NCBI GenBank assembly: GCA_015680685.1
Contig: MNCI01036589.1
Coordinates: forward strand, 267,432 to 297,737
DNA length: 30,306 nt
Origin: Gnetum montanum
Taxonomy: Eukaryota; Streptophyta; Gnetopsida; Gnetales; Gnetaceae
Direction: 5' to 3'
Shown here piece by piece: positions 9,725-20,115 of this stretch (positions are counted from its first letter, which is position 1; each line of letters begins with the position of its first letter). The translations under genes and the position numbers were made by a program. The notes under the pieces are model-generated. The model was not told where the DNA came from. It saw only the letters and a list, made by a program, of their open reading frames with translations, and did no database searches.

Positions 9725-10689
9725 GTACAATTTTTAGTTTGATTATTTCCTATCTTCTCATTCTTATAAAGCATGTGAAAACAATAATTAAAGTTCATAC
9801 AAAGGTATATAGGAGGTATAATAAGCAACACACTAATTAAAAATTTTAATAACTACTGTATTAAACAAAAAACAACATAGTTACACTAATTGTAATTGGA
9901 ACTTGTACCTTATTATGTACATAGGTTTCTTAGTTAAGGGATGATCTCATTAGTTGCAACTATTCATGAGGGGCTAACATAAGAATGAGAGAGGTTTATG
10001 ATATGTCCTTAGGATACATATAGTTGATAGGCTTAGACAACCTCATTTTTCCCTCTTTTCTTTAGAAGCTTAAGAAAATATTATAAATTATAATATCATA
10101 ATAAATTAAATACATGTAACCTAATGACATATAATAAACCTACCTTATAGTATAACACCATGAAAGTCAAGTGGCATGTCTGAGGATGAATTATTGTTAA
10201 AGAATACGACATTAAGTGTTAGTGAAGCAAATCTTCCTTAGTTAAATAATGTTAGTTGTAATTTGTAAGTTAAGCAATGGGGTCAACTACGTAACTAGCT
10301 ACAAAAAAACACTAATGAATCCTTAACTTACCTTTACATATAGTTTGTATAGATTGATAAAGATGCCATTTTTTGAGGATGTTGGAACACAAAAAATAAT
10401 ATTAATAGTAAAAAAGAAAAAAAGAATTCAAAAAAGAATTAACATTAATTAGGAAAACACTAAGAATTCAAAAAAGAAAATTAGAATAAGAGCTTAAAAA
10501 GAAAAAAAATTAAACCAAGAGCTTACAATAGTAAATCAAATGTTGTATTTTGGAAGGGAAAAATTATGGTTAAAAGTGGGTTGTAATAACTAGAAAAGAA
10601 GTGCCCCTGATGTTTACCTATTTCATTTACAAAAGCAAAATAAAAAAAGATATTTTACCCATCTATGGTTGTTTTTTATTATGGACCAC
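9725..10689. other. Unassigned AT-rich and A-rich sequence
   Basis: No gene recognised. Bases 10385-10520 are A/G-rich on the plus strand with repeated GAATTCAAAAAAGAA (two copies) and AAGAGCTTA (two copies), resembling a slippage-prone low-complexity tract. Confidence 0.5.
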
Positions 10690-10900
10690 TACCTGAAGTG
10701 ATGATAAGATGCTTATTTGTCAAGTCCTAAGACCTACGTTTGAGTCTAGGCACAACAACTCAAAAAAGGTTAGGTTTTCGCTTATCCATCGTCCTCCCAA
10801 GGCCCTACCTTAGCAAGATAAACATTGAGCCTCTAGGTGATGATCCTTATGGCCATTCATAGTTGCAAGTAGTTCATGTTAGAAATAGTATGTCATGTCT
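10690..10900 (+). repeat. tRNA-derived SINE-like sequence
   Basis: Plus strand holds TACCTGAAGTGATGATAAG (10690-10708, A-box-like) and GTTTGAGTCTAGG (10738-10750, B-box-like), spaced as in a tRNA promoter. The head is followed by CACAACAACTC and a tRNA-unrelated body (GGTTAGGTTTTCGC, CTCCCAAGGCCCTACC). The 3' boundary is uncertain. It differs from copies A and B. Only one copy in the window, so the family status is inferred. Confidence 0.45.
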
Positions 10901-11739
10901 TATATGTCCAATAAGATAAACAAAAGAGAAAAAAGTTAAATTTGCACTTTGTCATCACATTAAGAAAAAAGACAAATTTATTTTTATTTTATTAAAAGAT
11001 TGATGGGTGGATGTAATTAGAGAATGATCCCAATCTTTCATATCTCTTAAATTTCTAGCCCAATTTTCCATAAAATCCCTCATATTCTATTATAGCCCCA
11101 TTATTTGCTTATTAATATGTGTGGAAAGCATGTTTGTAAGAGATGCAATTGATGCCATTAAAGCAATTTGATGCTACAAAAATAAGATAGCTTATGTTAT
11201 GAAATTTTCAACTTCAATAACTTTCATCATCCATCATCAATTCATCATATTCACTAATTCATTAATCTAAGAAGTTGAACAATCACATTTGAGGCTACTC
11301 TTGTGTAATAGATTTCAATTATCAAATCAACTCAAATAAATTTTAAATTTTTCAGGTAGGAAGGTTATTGAAAGAGTTTTGTATCAAGTATTTACTTACT
11401 CCACAACTCTCTTAGATCATAGATATATTTGTTGTGCAAACCACTAATTTCTATTTTAGACACTGAACAGTTTTATTTAAAACCTATTTTTTGGGACATA
11501 TTTGAATCATTAAATAAATTCTAATTGATCAAAACTTTTATATTCTTAGAGATTACAAAATGAGCTTTCTAACAAGCCTAAGATCAGCCTAATACTCATT
11601 TGGATTGCAAACATATCATAACTACAATTATTAAAACAATTTTAGCTTTTCTCAATTGGTCCACTCACATCATTCAATATATTGGGTTGCCAAAAATCTG
11701 CAAAATAAAATATTATTTTGAATATTCTTACATCTAAAA
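10901..11739. other. Unassigned AT-rich sequence left of the copia remnant
   Basis: No LTR, PBS or coding domain recognised. It may hold the worn 5' part of the copia element (gag N-terminus, leader), but I cannot demonstrate it. Confidence 0.45.
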
Positions 11740-13286
11740 ATCAATGATTGAAATGAAAGAAAGGTTTAGAGAAAATTGTATTCTAATAGAAGAAGATGGA
11801 ATTATAATTAAAAAAATATAATTCCTAAATGTAGATTTTGTAATAAGAGAAGACACATATGAAGACTATTGGAAAAGAATTGGACATGAAATCTACCTTC
11901 AATAACAAATGAAAAGAGAATAAAATGTAAACAAAATGGAAGGTACCAATGCTAAAAAAAACATGATCAAGGCAAGCCTTCTTATATGAAGGCCATTACC
12001 GTAGTTAATCAAGATACATTGATTATTGGTAGTGGGTGCTCTAATCACATGATTTCCTACAAAGAATGTCCTTTCAATTACAAACCATAAAGGATTGACA
12101 ACATCCAAATTGGTGATGACAAATTTCTTAACCTAGGTTGTGTAGGAAATTGAATACTCAAGCTCTTGAATAATGAGGTATTGACTATAACTAAAGATTA
12201 CCATTTCCTTAGTTAGTCAACTCTCTTGTTTTGATAGGAAAAATGTTAGATAAAGGAATTAAAATTAGCTTTAAAATTAAAACTTGCAATATAATTAAAG
12301 AAAATGGTGAAGAGGTCTGTAAAATAAGGGCACTCAATAATAAAATATATTGTTTGAATTGTGAACATTTAGATTTGAAGGGAAATCTCATTAACACTAT
12401 AAAAAATAAGCAAAATTACATCAAACCCATTGATAAAATGAAGTCATCTCTATAAATTACGAATAGCATTAGCACTACAAAAGCGACAAAGGATCAGGAC
12501 CACTAGGGTAAAGCAGCAGAAGCTAAAGTTTGGCATAAAAGACTTGGACACACATCATATCCAAAGATAGCAAACATAATAAAGATGAACAAAGCTATTT
12601 GCATGAAAGTTAGAGACATCCCAAAGGACAAATGAGAAATTTGCATTAAAAGTAAACAAATGAATTCATCTCACACCAATCCTATGCAAAGAGTCAAAGA
12701 ATCATTACATCTCATCCACATTGTCCTTGTAGGTCCCATGCTAATCATGTTCATTGGAGGAGCTAAGTATTTTTTGTAATGATAGATGACTATTCCAGAT
12801 TTACATGGACTTACAATCTAAGAAGCAAAGATGGAACATCCAACAAGTTTGAAGAATTTTTCATATTGATGAAACATAAAAATCTCATCATATAAAATAT
12901 TCAAACAAATAGAGGAGGAGAGTTTATCAACAAGAGATTCACTAAAATTTGCACTAAAGAAGATATATTTCATTAAACCACTTGTGGATACATTCCATAA
13001 TAAAATGACATAGCTGAGAGAAAAAATAGAACATTGCAAGACATAATGAGATGTCTCTTTAAACATGCTAAACTCACATATGGCTATTGGAGCATGACAC
13101 TAACTCTAATAACTTAAATTATAAATAAAGTGATCAATAACAACAATAATGAAAAAACTCCATATGAGCTATTCTATAGAAGGCTTTCCAACATTTCTCA
13201 CATGAGGACATTTATATGCCACTGCTATGTCAAGACACCAAAGCAATTTTAGGCAAGTTGGATGATAGATGAAAGAAATGCATCTT
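11740..13286 (+). pseudogene. Ty1/copia gag-pol remnant, part 1 (zinc knuckle, protease, integrase)
   Basis: Domains appear in copia order. (1) A gag zinc knuckle start CRFCNKRRH at 11830-11856, then a frameshift to a frame with DYWKR. (2) Protease: LIIGSGCSNHM at 12019-12051; the expected catalytic D-S-G reads G-S-G (12028-12036). (3) GAG-pre-integrase motif WHKRLGH at 12531-12551. (4) Integrase core: DDYSRFTW (from 12785) with the first Asp, and NDIAERKNRTLQDIMR (from 13004) around the conserved Glu (13016-13018). Between them DGTSxKFEEFF and TRGG-like pieces appear with stops. The end (about 13260-13286) runs into the E4 target site in the middle of a conserved CIF motif. Many stops and shifts. 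PR-IN-RT order is diagnostic for copia against gypsy. Confidence 0.85.
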
Positions 13287-14142
13287 TGATGAGCAACAAA
13301 GTACCCCTACGCCCAACCATATGAATCACAAGTGTTCATGCACAATCTGGTTGAATTCCATGGATGGGACTAGTTTTGGCATCTAGATTGTTATGTCTTG
13401 ATCGCAATTCACTATCTTCCCACTTGGACTATTGGTAGCTTTGTTATGTATGGTTTAGTGTAGAGTGAGGCATATGATTTTTATTATTTTCTATTTTATA
13501 AATTTAATCTCCTAGAACCAGAATGAAAGGTAGAATAATTTAAGATCTAATTCATCTACTACCTAGCTAACCTAATACAAGTACCTGTTTCCACTCTCTA
13601 GACACATCTGGAACATATATAGTGCTGTTGGGTTACCAAAAATTAAGAATTTTTGGGTTACCAAGCACTACACATATGTTTGGACTGGTTGTGCTTGTGT
13701 TTATTAATAACTAGAAATTAATTTCTCAATTAACATGCATTAAAGTAAAGTGCATGAATAATAAATGCATTGAAAGAAACATTAATCTATTCTTAGTGCT
13801 GCAAGGATTATAAAAAGGGCTCATGTTTATTCTTGTCACACTGTTGTGCTTAGGTACATTAGTGCTTGAATAAAGGTCCATGCACACTCAAACTCCTACT
13901 ATGGACACTCAAAAATATTCTAACTCTGAAATGACTAATCTACAAGAACTTCATTCCTCTATGCAAAAACTCACTAAAAACTATATGCAAACTATGTGCC
14001 CAAGCACTATATTATAGGCTGGCACATATGCCATGATATCAAATATCTGACATGGCATCTTGATCCCCGATATTGGGTATCTAATATCGAGGCTCTGATA
14101 TCAAATATCCAATATCAGAGCTAGGCAAATCATGACTCATCA
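13287..14142 (-). repeat. E4 3' LTR (856 bp)
   Basis: Outer end TGATGAGCAAC at 13287, inner end CATGACTCATCA at 14142 next to the PPT. Carries both GGTTACCAA motifs (13631 and 13656) separated by a perfect hairpin CCAAAAATT-AAG-AATTTTTGG (13636-13656). The stretch 14030-14125, near the LTR's transcriptional start, holds repeated GATATC/CAATATC motifs. About 109 bp longer than the partner LTR. Confidence 0.9.
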
Positions 14143-14158
14143 TACCCCCACAACTGAA
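14143..14158 (-). other. E4 polypurine tract
   Basis: Minus strand TTCAGTTGTGGGGGTA directly before TGATGAG. Intact five-G run. Confidence 0.8.
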
Positions 14159-16264
14159 TGAAAACTCATCCTCATGTTAAAAAAAATGAGGAACAAGTTC
14201 CTTACAAAATATTGGGAATGTATGAGATTATTGACTGATATGCAAACTATTGACTAACTTTGAGTGCCGCATTACAAAATTTTATTCAAGTGGATGCATA
14301 CAAAATGACAGAGTGACAAAAAGACTACACAAACATTGAAGATAACAAAATTTGCAAAGGTCTTCAAAAATCCATTGAAGATGATTCTTCTTGTTGTTGC
14401 TAGCAGTGGTAGACTTCCATCATTGATTATTATGTTGATGCTTCTCTGGTTATGAAGCACATTCTTGAAGAATGGACTGAAATTTCTTCTCATCATCCCA
14501 TGGATCTAGCAAACATGTGATGCTTAAGCTACTATCTTCTATGTGCTACGATTTGTCCATGGGAATATCCTCTATTGTCCCTCTCTTGGCTTTGTTTTCA
14601 TGCCTGGCAAAAGACCTTCTTCCTTAGGCATTTCTGCTAGCATCACTTGTAGTCACCAAAGGATTAACATTATTTTTAGTAAATTTTTCCTTAATAATCA
14701 ACCCTTTTTAGATCCCTTAGTTTGTGTTTAAGCACAAGGTGATGACAACATACTATGCCTAAGGCTATGAGATAACTAAAATCATTAAGTTGTTCATGTT
14801 ATTTTGATCAATTACTATTAGTTATCATGATGTTCGAAAATAGGATGTTAGAAAAATTTCAAAAATTTTAAAGTAAGTATCCCTAGCCCCATGACTAATA
14901 AGCGTAACTCCAGTAAGCACATAAGTTTTCAAACAATTGAAACAAAATGTCTAATTCAGAAGGTGGCTAAGAAATATTAATGGATATGGAAATAGAAAAG
15001 TAGGAAAAATTAATGAAACAGATTAGAAGTAGTCCCAAAATCATGCATAAATTTAGAAAAACCATCATTGATGTTTTAGAAGATATGAAGGTTAGTTTAA
15101 AGCCATGATCAACAAAAGTTATGCAAGTGGGTCCTCCCCAAAGCGGGCTCTTGCCATAATGCCCTTTCATAACCACTTCTATAGATGTCCATGGGCACCT
15201 TAGAAGTTAATGTAGATCATGCCTTTGTTTCAAACAACACACAACTACCTTGGTTAGGATGTTGTACTATACTACACAAAACCAAGAGGCTCATAATCAC
15301 ATGCAGCAGTGAGGTGAATAATGGGGTGAGAAGAGATTGTAGAGATTAGGATGTAAGGTACTTGACCATGTCCACAATAAGTTCTTGTGAAAAATGTGAT
15401 TGAAATGATCAACATACCCATCCATCCAAGTTCAGACCAAGTCCATATCATGAACAGTGATCTCGCATTGATGTGTTCCTTCTTGTCGACCACCATGAGT
15501 CTACAACCATCTCAAAGAATAATCATCACTCCAAAAAGAGAAGAAAAGTGAAGAAGGAAGGAAGGGCCTTAGTTAGAAGGGTGCCTTTAGGCATGGGTAA
15601 CATGTCTTTCCAGCCCCATAACCAATGCTTGTAGCCCTTTATTGTACCTAAGGGATGTGCTTTGAATTCCCATTATTGTTTTTTTTTTTCATTTTTTTCT
15701 TCTCTTTTTTTGTGTTTAATTTTTTTTTGTTTTTGGATGAGAACCATACCATGCAAAGACAAAGCTTCTCAACAAAGGAGTGATGATACATTCCAAGAGG
15801 AGTCATAAACCACATGAAGGAAGTTAAGAAGGGAACCCAATAAATCCTCTTGAGGTCACACCCTTTGCCATTTTCACTTGGTCATTCCCTCTTTCTTCAA
15901 GGTACAATGATCATTGATGAATTTTAGTTTCATAAAACAGAAACCAAATTGTTTCCATGAAAAATACCTTTTATTCAAAGAACTGGAGGGATGGATGAGG
16001 TGGTCTCATTGCTTTACACCATTATGTACCTAATCATCTTAATAGCATAGCACAAAAATCCAACACATATTGTTGAATTTTGCATCATGACTTGGCAATA
16101 TTATTAACAAAAACATAAAATACATTCATAAAACATAAAGAGAATGACTTGAGAAAGGAGAAAAATATAAAGAAAAGAAAAATATTAAGAAATGAAAAAC
16201 ATATGAAGAATAAGAAAATTGTAAAAATAATAAGCAATTTAGTTACTTCCATGCATCTTTGAAA
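14159..16264 (-). other. E4 non-coding 3' region
   Basis: About 2.1 kb between gag and PPT. The part next to the PPT (14159-14240) matches E1. At 15122-15140 the minus strand reads GCTTTGGGGAGGACCCACTT, matching E1 bases 8-27. Bases 15675-15740 are a long T-run on the plus strand, and 16090-16240 are T-rich on the minus strand, in the place where E6 becomes T-rich after protease. Reading frames here (14272-14496, 14967-15176, 15272-15496, 16085-16345) have no domain and biased composition; I do not call them genes. No RT, RNase H or integrase motif was found. Confidence 0.65.
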
Positions 16265-18661
16265 CAATTTTATATTCTCATTTTCAAGCCACTGGGTGTC
16301 TTTTGATTTAGTGGCTACTGTGTAGACTAGCTTTTTCTCACACACTTTCTCTTGAACTTTATGTTGGGTTGGTATAGGGGTTGTGTTAATATTTCAAACT
16401 TCTAGCCCACAACTACACCCTTTAACATTATTGGTGATGCATGGATTTTTCAGTCTCTCCACAATGATAGGTTTATCATTTATGTCTTGCGTTGGAGCAA
16501 TAATGGGTGTTGGCTTTTGTGTATGATTAGTAGACATCATTTTTGTGAGTAAGCTTGTTGCATCAGATTGGTCTTATGCTGGTTTTGATGAGTTAGTAGG
16601 TTCATGAGTGTTTTGCTTCTACCTGTGACCTTTCCTAAAGAAAGGATATTTCTGACATTTTGGTTGAGATTTACTAGCATTATCATTTATGTGTATGTTA
16701 ATAGCACAAGTGGCATTCTCCTATTGATGTTCTGATGCTGAACCTTCCTATGTTGTTGGAGGTGACATAGGATTGAGGTTAGTATGAGAATATTGAGGAT
16801 ATGATGCAAGGTGAGAGGTGTGAGGTAGTGATCTCATATAAGATGTTGCAGGATGATGATATTCAGGAGAGTCTTAGTAGTGATTTGAGGTAGAGGAAGT
16901 ACAATCAGTTGGGGAAATAGCTTGTTAAACATAATATTTGTACAAGTTTGGTTGGCAATAAGGGTAGGGCTGGTTTGATGATGGCCTCCTCCACAATTGT
17001 GGGGTTTTCCACTATGGTTGATAGTAGTTTTGAGGTTGATAAAAAGTCCCACTAGGATAGTATGGTTGGTTGTAGGATTGTCTAAAATTACCTTGTGGAA
17101 AAGAAAATCTCTTGGACATGTGCTTCTATACAAGCTTCAAATTTAATGCACTTTCCTAATGCTCCTATAAATGCAACAAGATCGGCAATGGCTCTTTGAA
17201 TGATAATATATGCAAATGTCACATGCATCATTCTCTTTGGTGGTTGAGTCTATAGCCTTTTCTTCTATGGCCATATTTCCTTTTGCCGATAAGTGTTTCT
17301 AGTTGTTTCTTGGTTCTTTTTCCTCCTTTTGTTGTGATCACTTGATTTGTTTTGTGTTACTCTATCCTCTATGGTTTCTTTGCAAGTTATCACTTTCTCA
17401 TTTATCCATTCCAACATCTCACCTAGTTTTACTTCAAGCTCATTGATAAAATTTTGTTTTGGCAAGATTTGTTGTAAAATTACCTCATCAAGAGCTGCCT
17501 CTTTCTCCTTACCATAGATATGGACCTTCTCCTTTTGAAGAGTTGGGTCCTAGTGAGATTTTTCAACATTCTCCCATTTGCATAGCTCTCTTGCTTCTTT
17601 TGCCACATGCTTAAATAACTCTCAGACCTGATGGGTTCATAGCTTGTATAACTAACCTAAAGCATACATCCCAAGGATCTCCCTTATTTCATTACGAAGC
17701 CCATCAATGATGTGGAAGAGCTACTTTTCATTAGAGAAACCATGGCCTGGGCATCGATTTAGTATAGAATAATATCTATCTAAGGCCATGTCCAAGGGTT
17801 CATGTTGTTCTTGTCTCCATCCTTGGATCTATTTCCTTAGGTTGGACACCCTCGCATAGGTTTGGTATTTCTCATTGAAAAGTTCCAATAATGTTGAACA
17901 CCGTTAGATTGAGTTTGGCTTCAACAATTGATACCATACTTAAACTCTATCAATTAGTGTCCTAGGAAAGAGCTTAAGCTTTTCCATTCATTTTCAATGT
18001 TGTACAAGGCATAGACATCATGGAAGGCTTGTATATGATGTTATGGATCCGAGTCGTAGCCTCCAGCAAATGTAGGGATATTATTCATGTCAAACCTTAC
18101 AATGCCTGTGGGGTATCTTAGTCATCTCCATGATTTGCATCAAGCTCTTATTGTCAAATAAGGGTTCATCATCATCATAAATGTTGTGATGAAATTTCTA
18201 TTTGTTTGATTGTGATGATCTTATCAATGCTCATTTTAATGTTTTTGATTTTTCCCTTGGTTCGATTTCTATCTTTATCTTGACATTGTAGTGGAGCTCT
18301 ATCTCTATACCTACGTTCATCTTTATTAGAACTAGATGTTGAAGAGGAAGAGGAAGATGAGGAACTGGGAGAATTGCATGGATTCTATAGTTCTCCCTTT
18401 AGTCCTTTGATTTATCTTGTCTAGGTTTAGAGGAGGTCATAGGCCTTGAGGCCCTCCTTGATCTAGGACTTACTCCATCTCCTCTAGGATTTTCTACACT
18501 AGTTAAAGATAGTCTTTTTGAGTGTAGTAAGGGTCTAAATGAGTGTAGGAAAGCCCTGCTTGAGGTTGTTCACTCTAATTCTCTTCAATATATATCCTAT
18601 CATTTCTCCTACGATTGTTATCATCATATGATGCATTATTGGTCATATGTGAAGAAGACAT
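16265..18661 (-). pseudogene. E4 gag (decayed), without protease
   Basis: Start ATG at 18661 (MSSSHMTNN; E6 starts MSSSSSHKSS). Downstream: a Ser run with an Arg/Asp-rich tract (about 18300-18400), the capsid block YALYNIENEW (about 18000-18020; E6 has YALQNIENEW), a basic helix region EVKLGEMLEWINEKVITCKE (17400-17450) that lines up with E6 VAKVDQIQKSLDSRLELILK, and a zinc knuckle CDICIYYHSKSHC (about 17190-17235; spacing C-x2-C-x3-H-x4-C). The Pro/Gln-rich tail (16834-17133) matches E6. The frame ends with VATKSKDTQWLEN (16276-16325), the counterpart of VATTQKENTQWL located after protease in E6; the protease between is missing. The N-terminal FTFVFH block of E5/E6 is also absent. Multiple stops. 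Confidence 0.8.
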
Positions 18662-18774
18662 GGTTTTACTTGATAATGTGTATGACTTAAAATATTAATT
18701 TTTTCTAAAGATAAATTATTAATACTTTTACATTGATCATTTGTGATATAACTAATCGAGATAACTAGCACCAA

Positions 18775-18791
18775 CCTTGGCAATGGTGCCA
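18775..18791 (-). other. E4 primer-binding site (tRNA-Asp type)
   Basis: Minus strand TGGCACCATTGCCAAGG one base after the LTR end TCATCA. Compare TGGCGCCGTTGCCGGGG, the tRNA-Asp complement used by many Athila/Tat elements; differences are mainly G-to-A and C-to-T. Confidence 0.75.
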
Positions 18792-18792
18792 A

Positions 18793-19539
18793 TGATGAGC
18801 GACGAGGTACCCCTATGCCTAACCATACAAATCACAAGTGTTCATGCATGATCCAATTGAATTCCGTGGATGGTATTAGTTGTGGCATCTAGATCGTTAT
18901 GTCTTGATTGTAGTTCATTGTCTTCCCAATTAGACTAGTGGTAGCTTTGTCATGTATGGTTTAGTCCAGAGTGAGGCATACGATTTTTATTATTTTATAT
19001 TTTATAAGTTTAATCTCCTAGAATCAGAATGAAAGGTAGAGTAATTTAAGATCTAATTCATCTCCTGCCTAGCTAGCCTAAAACAAGTACCCATGTTCAT
19101 TAACAATTGGAAATTAATTGCTCAATTAACGTGCATTAAAGTAAAGTGCATGAATAATAAATGCATTGAAAGAAACATTAATCTATTCTCAATGCTACAA
19201 GGATTATCAAAAGGGCTCATCTTTATTCCCATCATACTATTATGGTCAGGTACATCAATGCTCAAATAAAGGACCATACACACTCAGACTCTTGCTCCGG
19301 GCACTCAAAAATATTCTAACTCTAAAATGACTACATTGCAAGAACTTTGTTACTCTATGCAAAAACTGACTAAAAACTATATGCAAACTGTGTGCCCAAG
19401 TGCTATATTTATAGGTTAGCACATATGCCATGATATCAAATATTCGACATTGCATCTTGATCCCCAATATCAAGTATCCGATATTGAGGCTTCGATATTA
19501 GATATATGATATTAGAGCCAGGCAAATCATGACTCATCA
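18793..19539 (-). repeat. E4 5' LTR (747 bp, internal deletion)
   Basis: Inner end TGATGAGCGACGAGGTACC at 18793, outer end CATGACTCATCA at 19539. TATA box TATTTATA at 19406-19413 (minus TATAAATA). Compared with the 3' LTR it lacks about 109 bp after ACAAGTACC (19090), which removes both GGTTACCAA motifs and the hairpin. Confidence 0.88.
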
Positions 19540-19544
19540 ATCTT

Positions 19545-20115
19545 CCTTCGATATGAAGCTAAACTTAGTGGATACAATAGTTATGATCCTATTGAACAAA
19601 AATAGTATTCATTAAGGGATGTCATGTTTCTAAAAGATAGTTTTGGGACAATAGATTTTCAATAAGATAATCAAAGGATGGACAGTTAACTCAACCCAAA
19701 GTCTTGGATACAAAGGAGTCATCCTCAAACTCAAATGTTAGACATAAACTTTAACAAGAGAACAATAGGATTTGATGCTATTACCAACATAACATATTTA
19801 GCCCTATCTCTAGAATTTAACATTTTTGAAATTGCTCTAAAAATGAAATAATGGAAAAAAGGTATGGACAACAAATATGAAGTCATAATAAAAAATCAAA
19901 CTTGGGAGATAGTAAATGAACTCAAAGAAAAGAAAGGCATAGATTGCAAATGGCCATACAAAACTAAATTTAATGAAAAAAAAGTAATCATCAAACAAAA
20001 AATAATATATGTAGCCAAAGGATTCAAACAGAAGAAACGTATAGACTATGAGGATATATTTGCAGCACTTTTAAGGTTTAAAATTCAACAAATGGATGTG
20101 AACTCAACCTTGTAA
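19545..20115 (+). pseudogene. Ty1/copia pol remnant, part 2 (integrase end, RT start)
   Basis: Continues the copia pol across E4: LRYEAKLSGYNSYDP (19547-19592) is the integrase C-terminal region. Then comes NQTWEIVNEL (19894-19923), followed by CKWPYKTKFNEKK and KIIYVAKGFKQKKRIDYED (20005-20060), the N-terminal part of copia-type RT (RVT_2). About 20 residues are missing between IFA and KIQQMDV. The copia sequence stops at QQMDVNST (20085-20112) and E5 integrase sequence begins on the other strand. The open frame 19864-20115 is only the longest surviving stretch, not a gene. The RT catalytic motif and the 3' LTR are not present. Confidence 0.85.

Larger units (their letters stand above)
13282..19544 (-). 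mobile_element. E4: complete non-autonomous Ty3/gypsy element (6253 bp) with TSD ATCTT
   Basis: Element 13287-19539, flanked by ATCTT at 13282-13286 and 19540-19544. It begins TGATGAGC and ends CTCATCA on the plus strand and is oriented on the minus strand: 5' LTR 18793-19539, PBS, leader, gag, long non-coding 3' region, PPT, 3' LTR 13287-14142. The insertion splits the copia pol between the C-I-F and L-R-Y-E codons; dropping the element and one ATCTT puts the two copia halves in the same frame, which fixes the boundaries to the base. There is no protease, RT or integrase, so it matches the gag-only (TR-GAG) kind of non-autonomous element. The LTRs differ at about 12% of positions in the first 285 bases by hand count, mostly transitions, so it is old. 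Confidence 0.92.

Noticed and set aside
14967-15176. 69-residue frame across the GGGGAGGACCCAC box as a coding exon
   Set aside because: The box is conserved as DNA between E1 and E4, but the frame around it is not open in E1.
16085-16345. Small membrane protein (Phe/Ile-rich)
   Set aside because: The hydrophobic run is translation of T-rich low-complexity DNA in the E4 3' region; only its first 20 residues match the post-protease motif.
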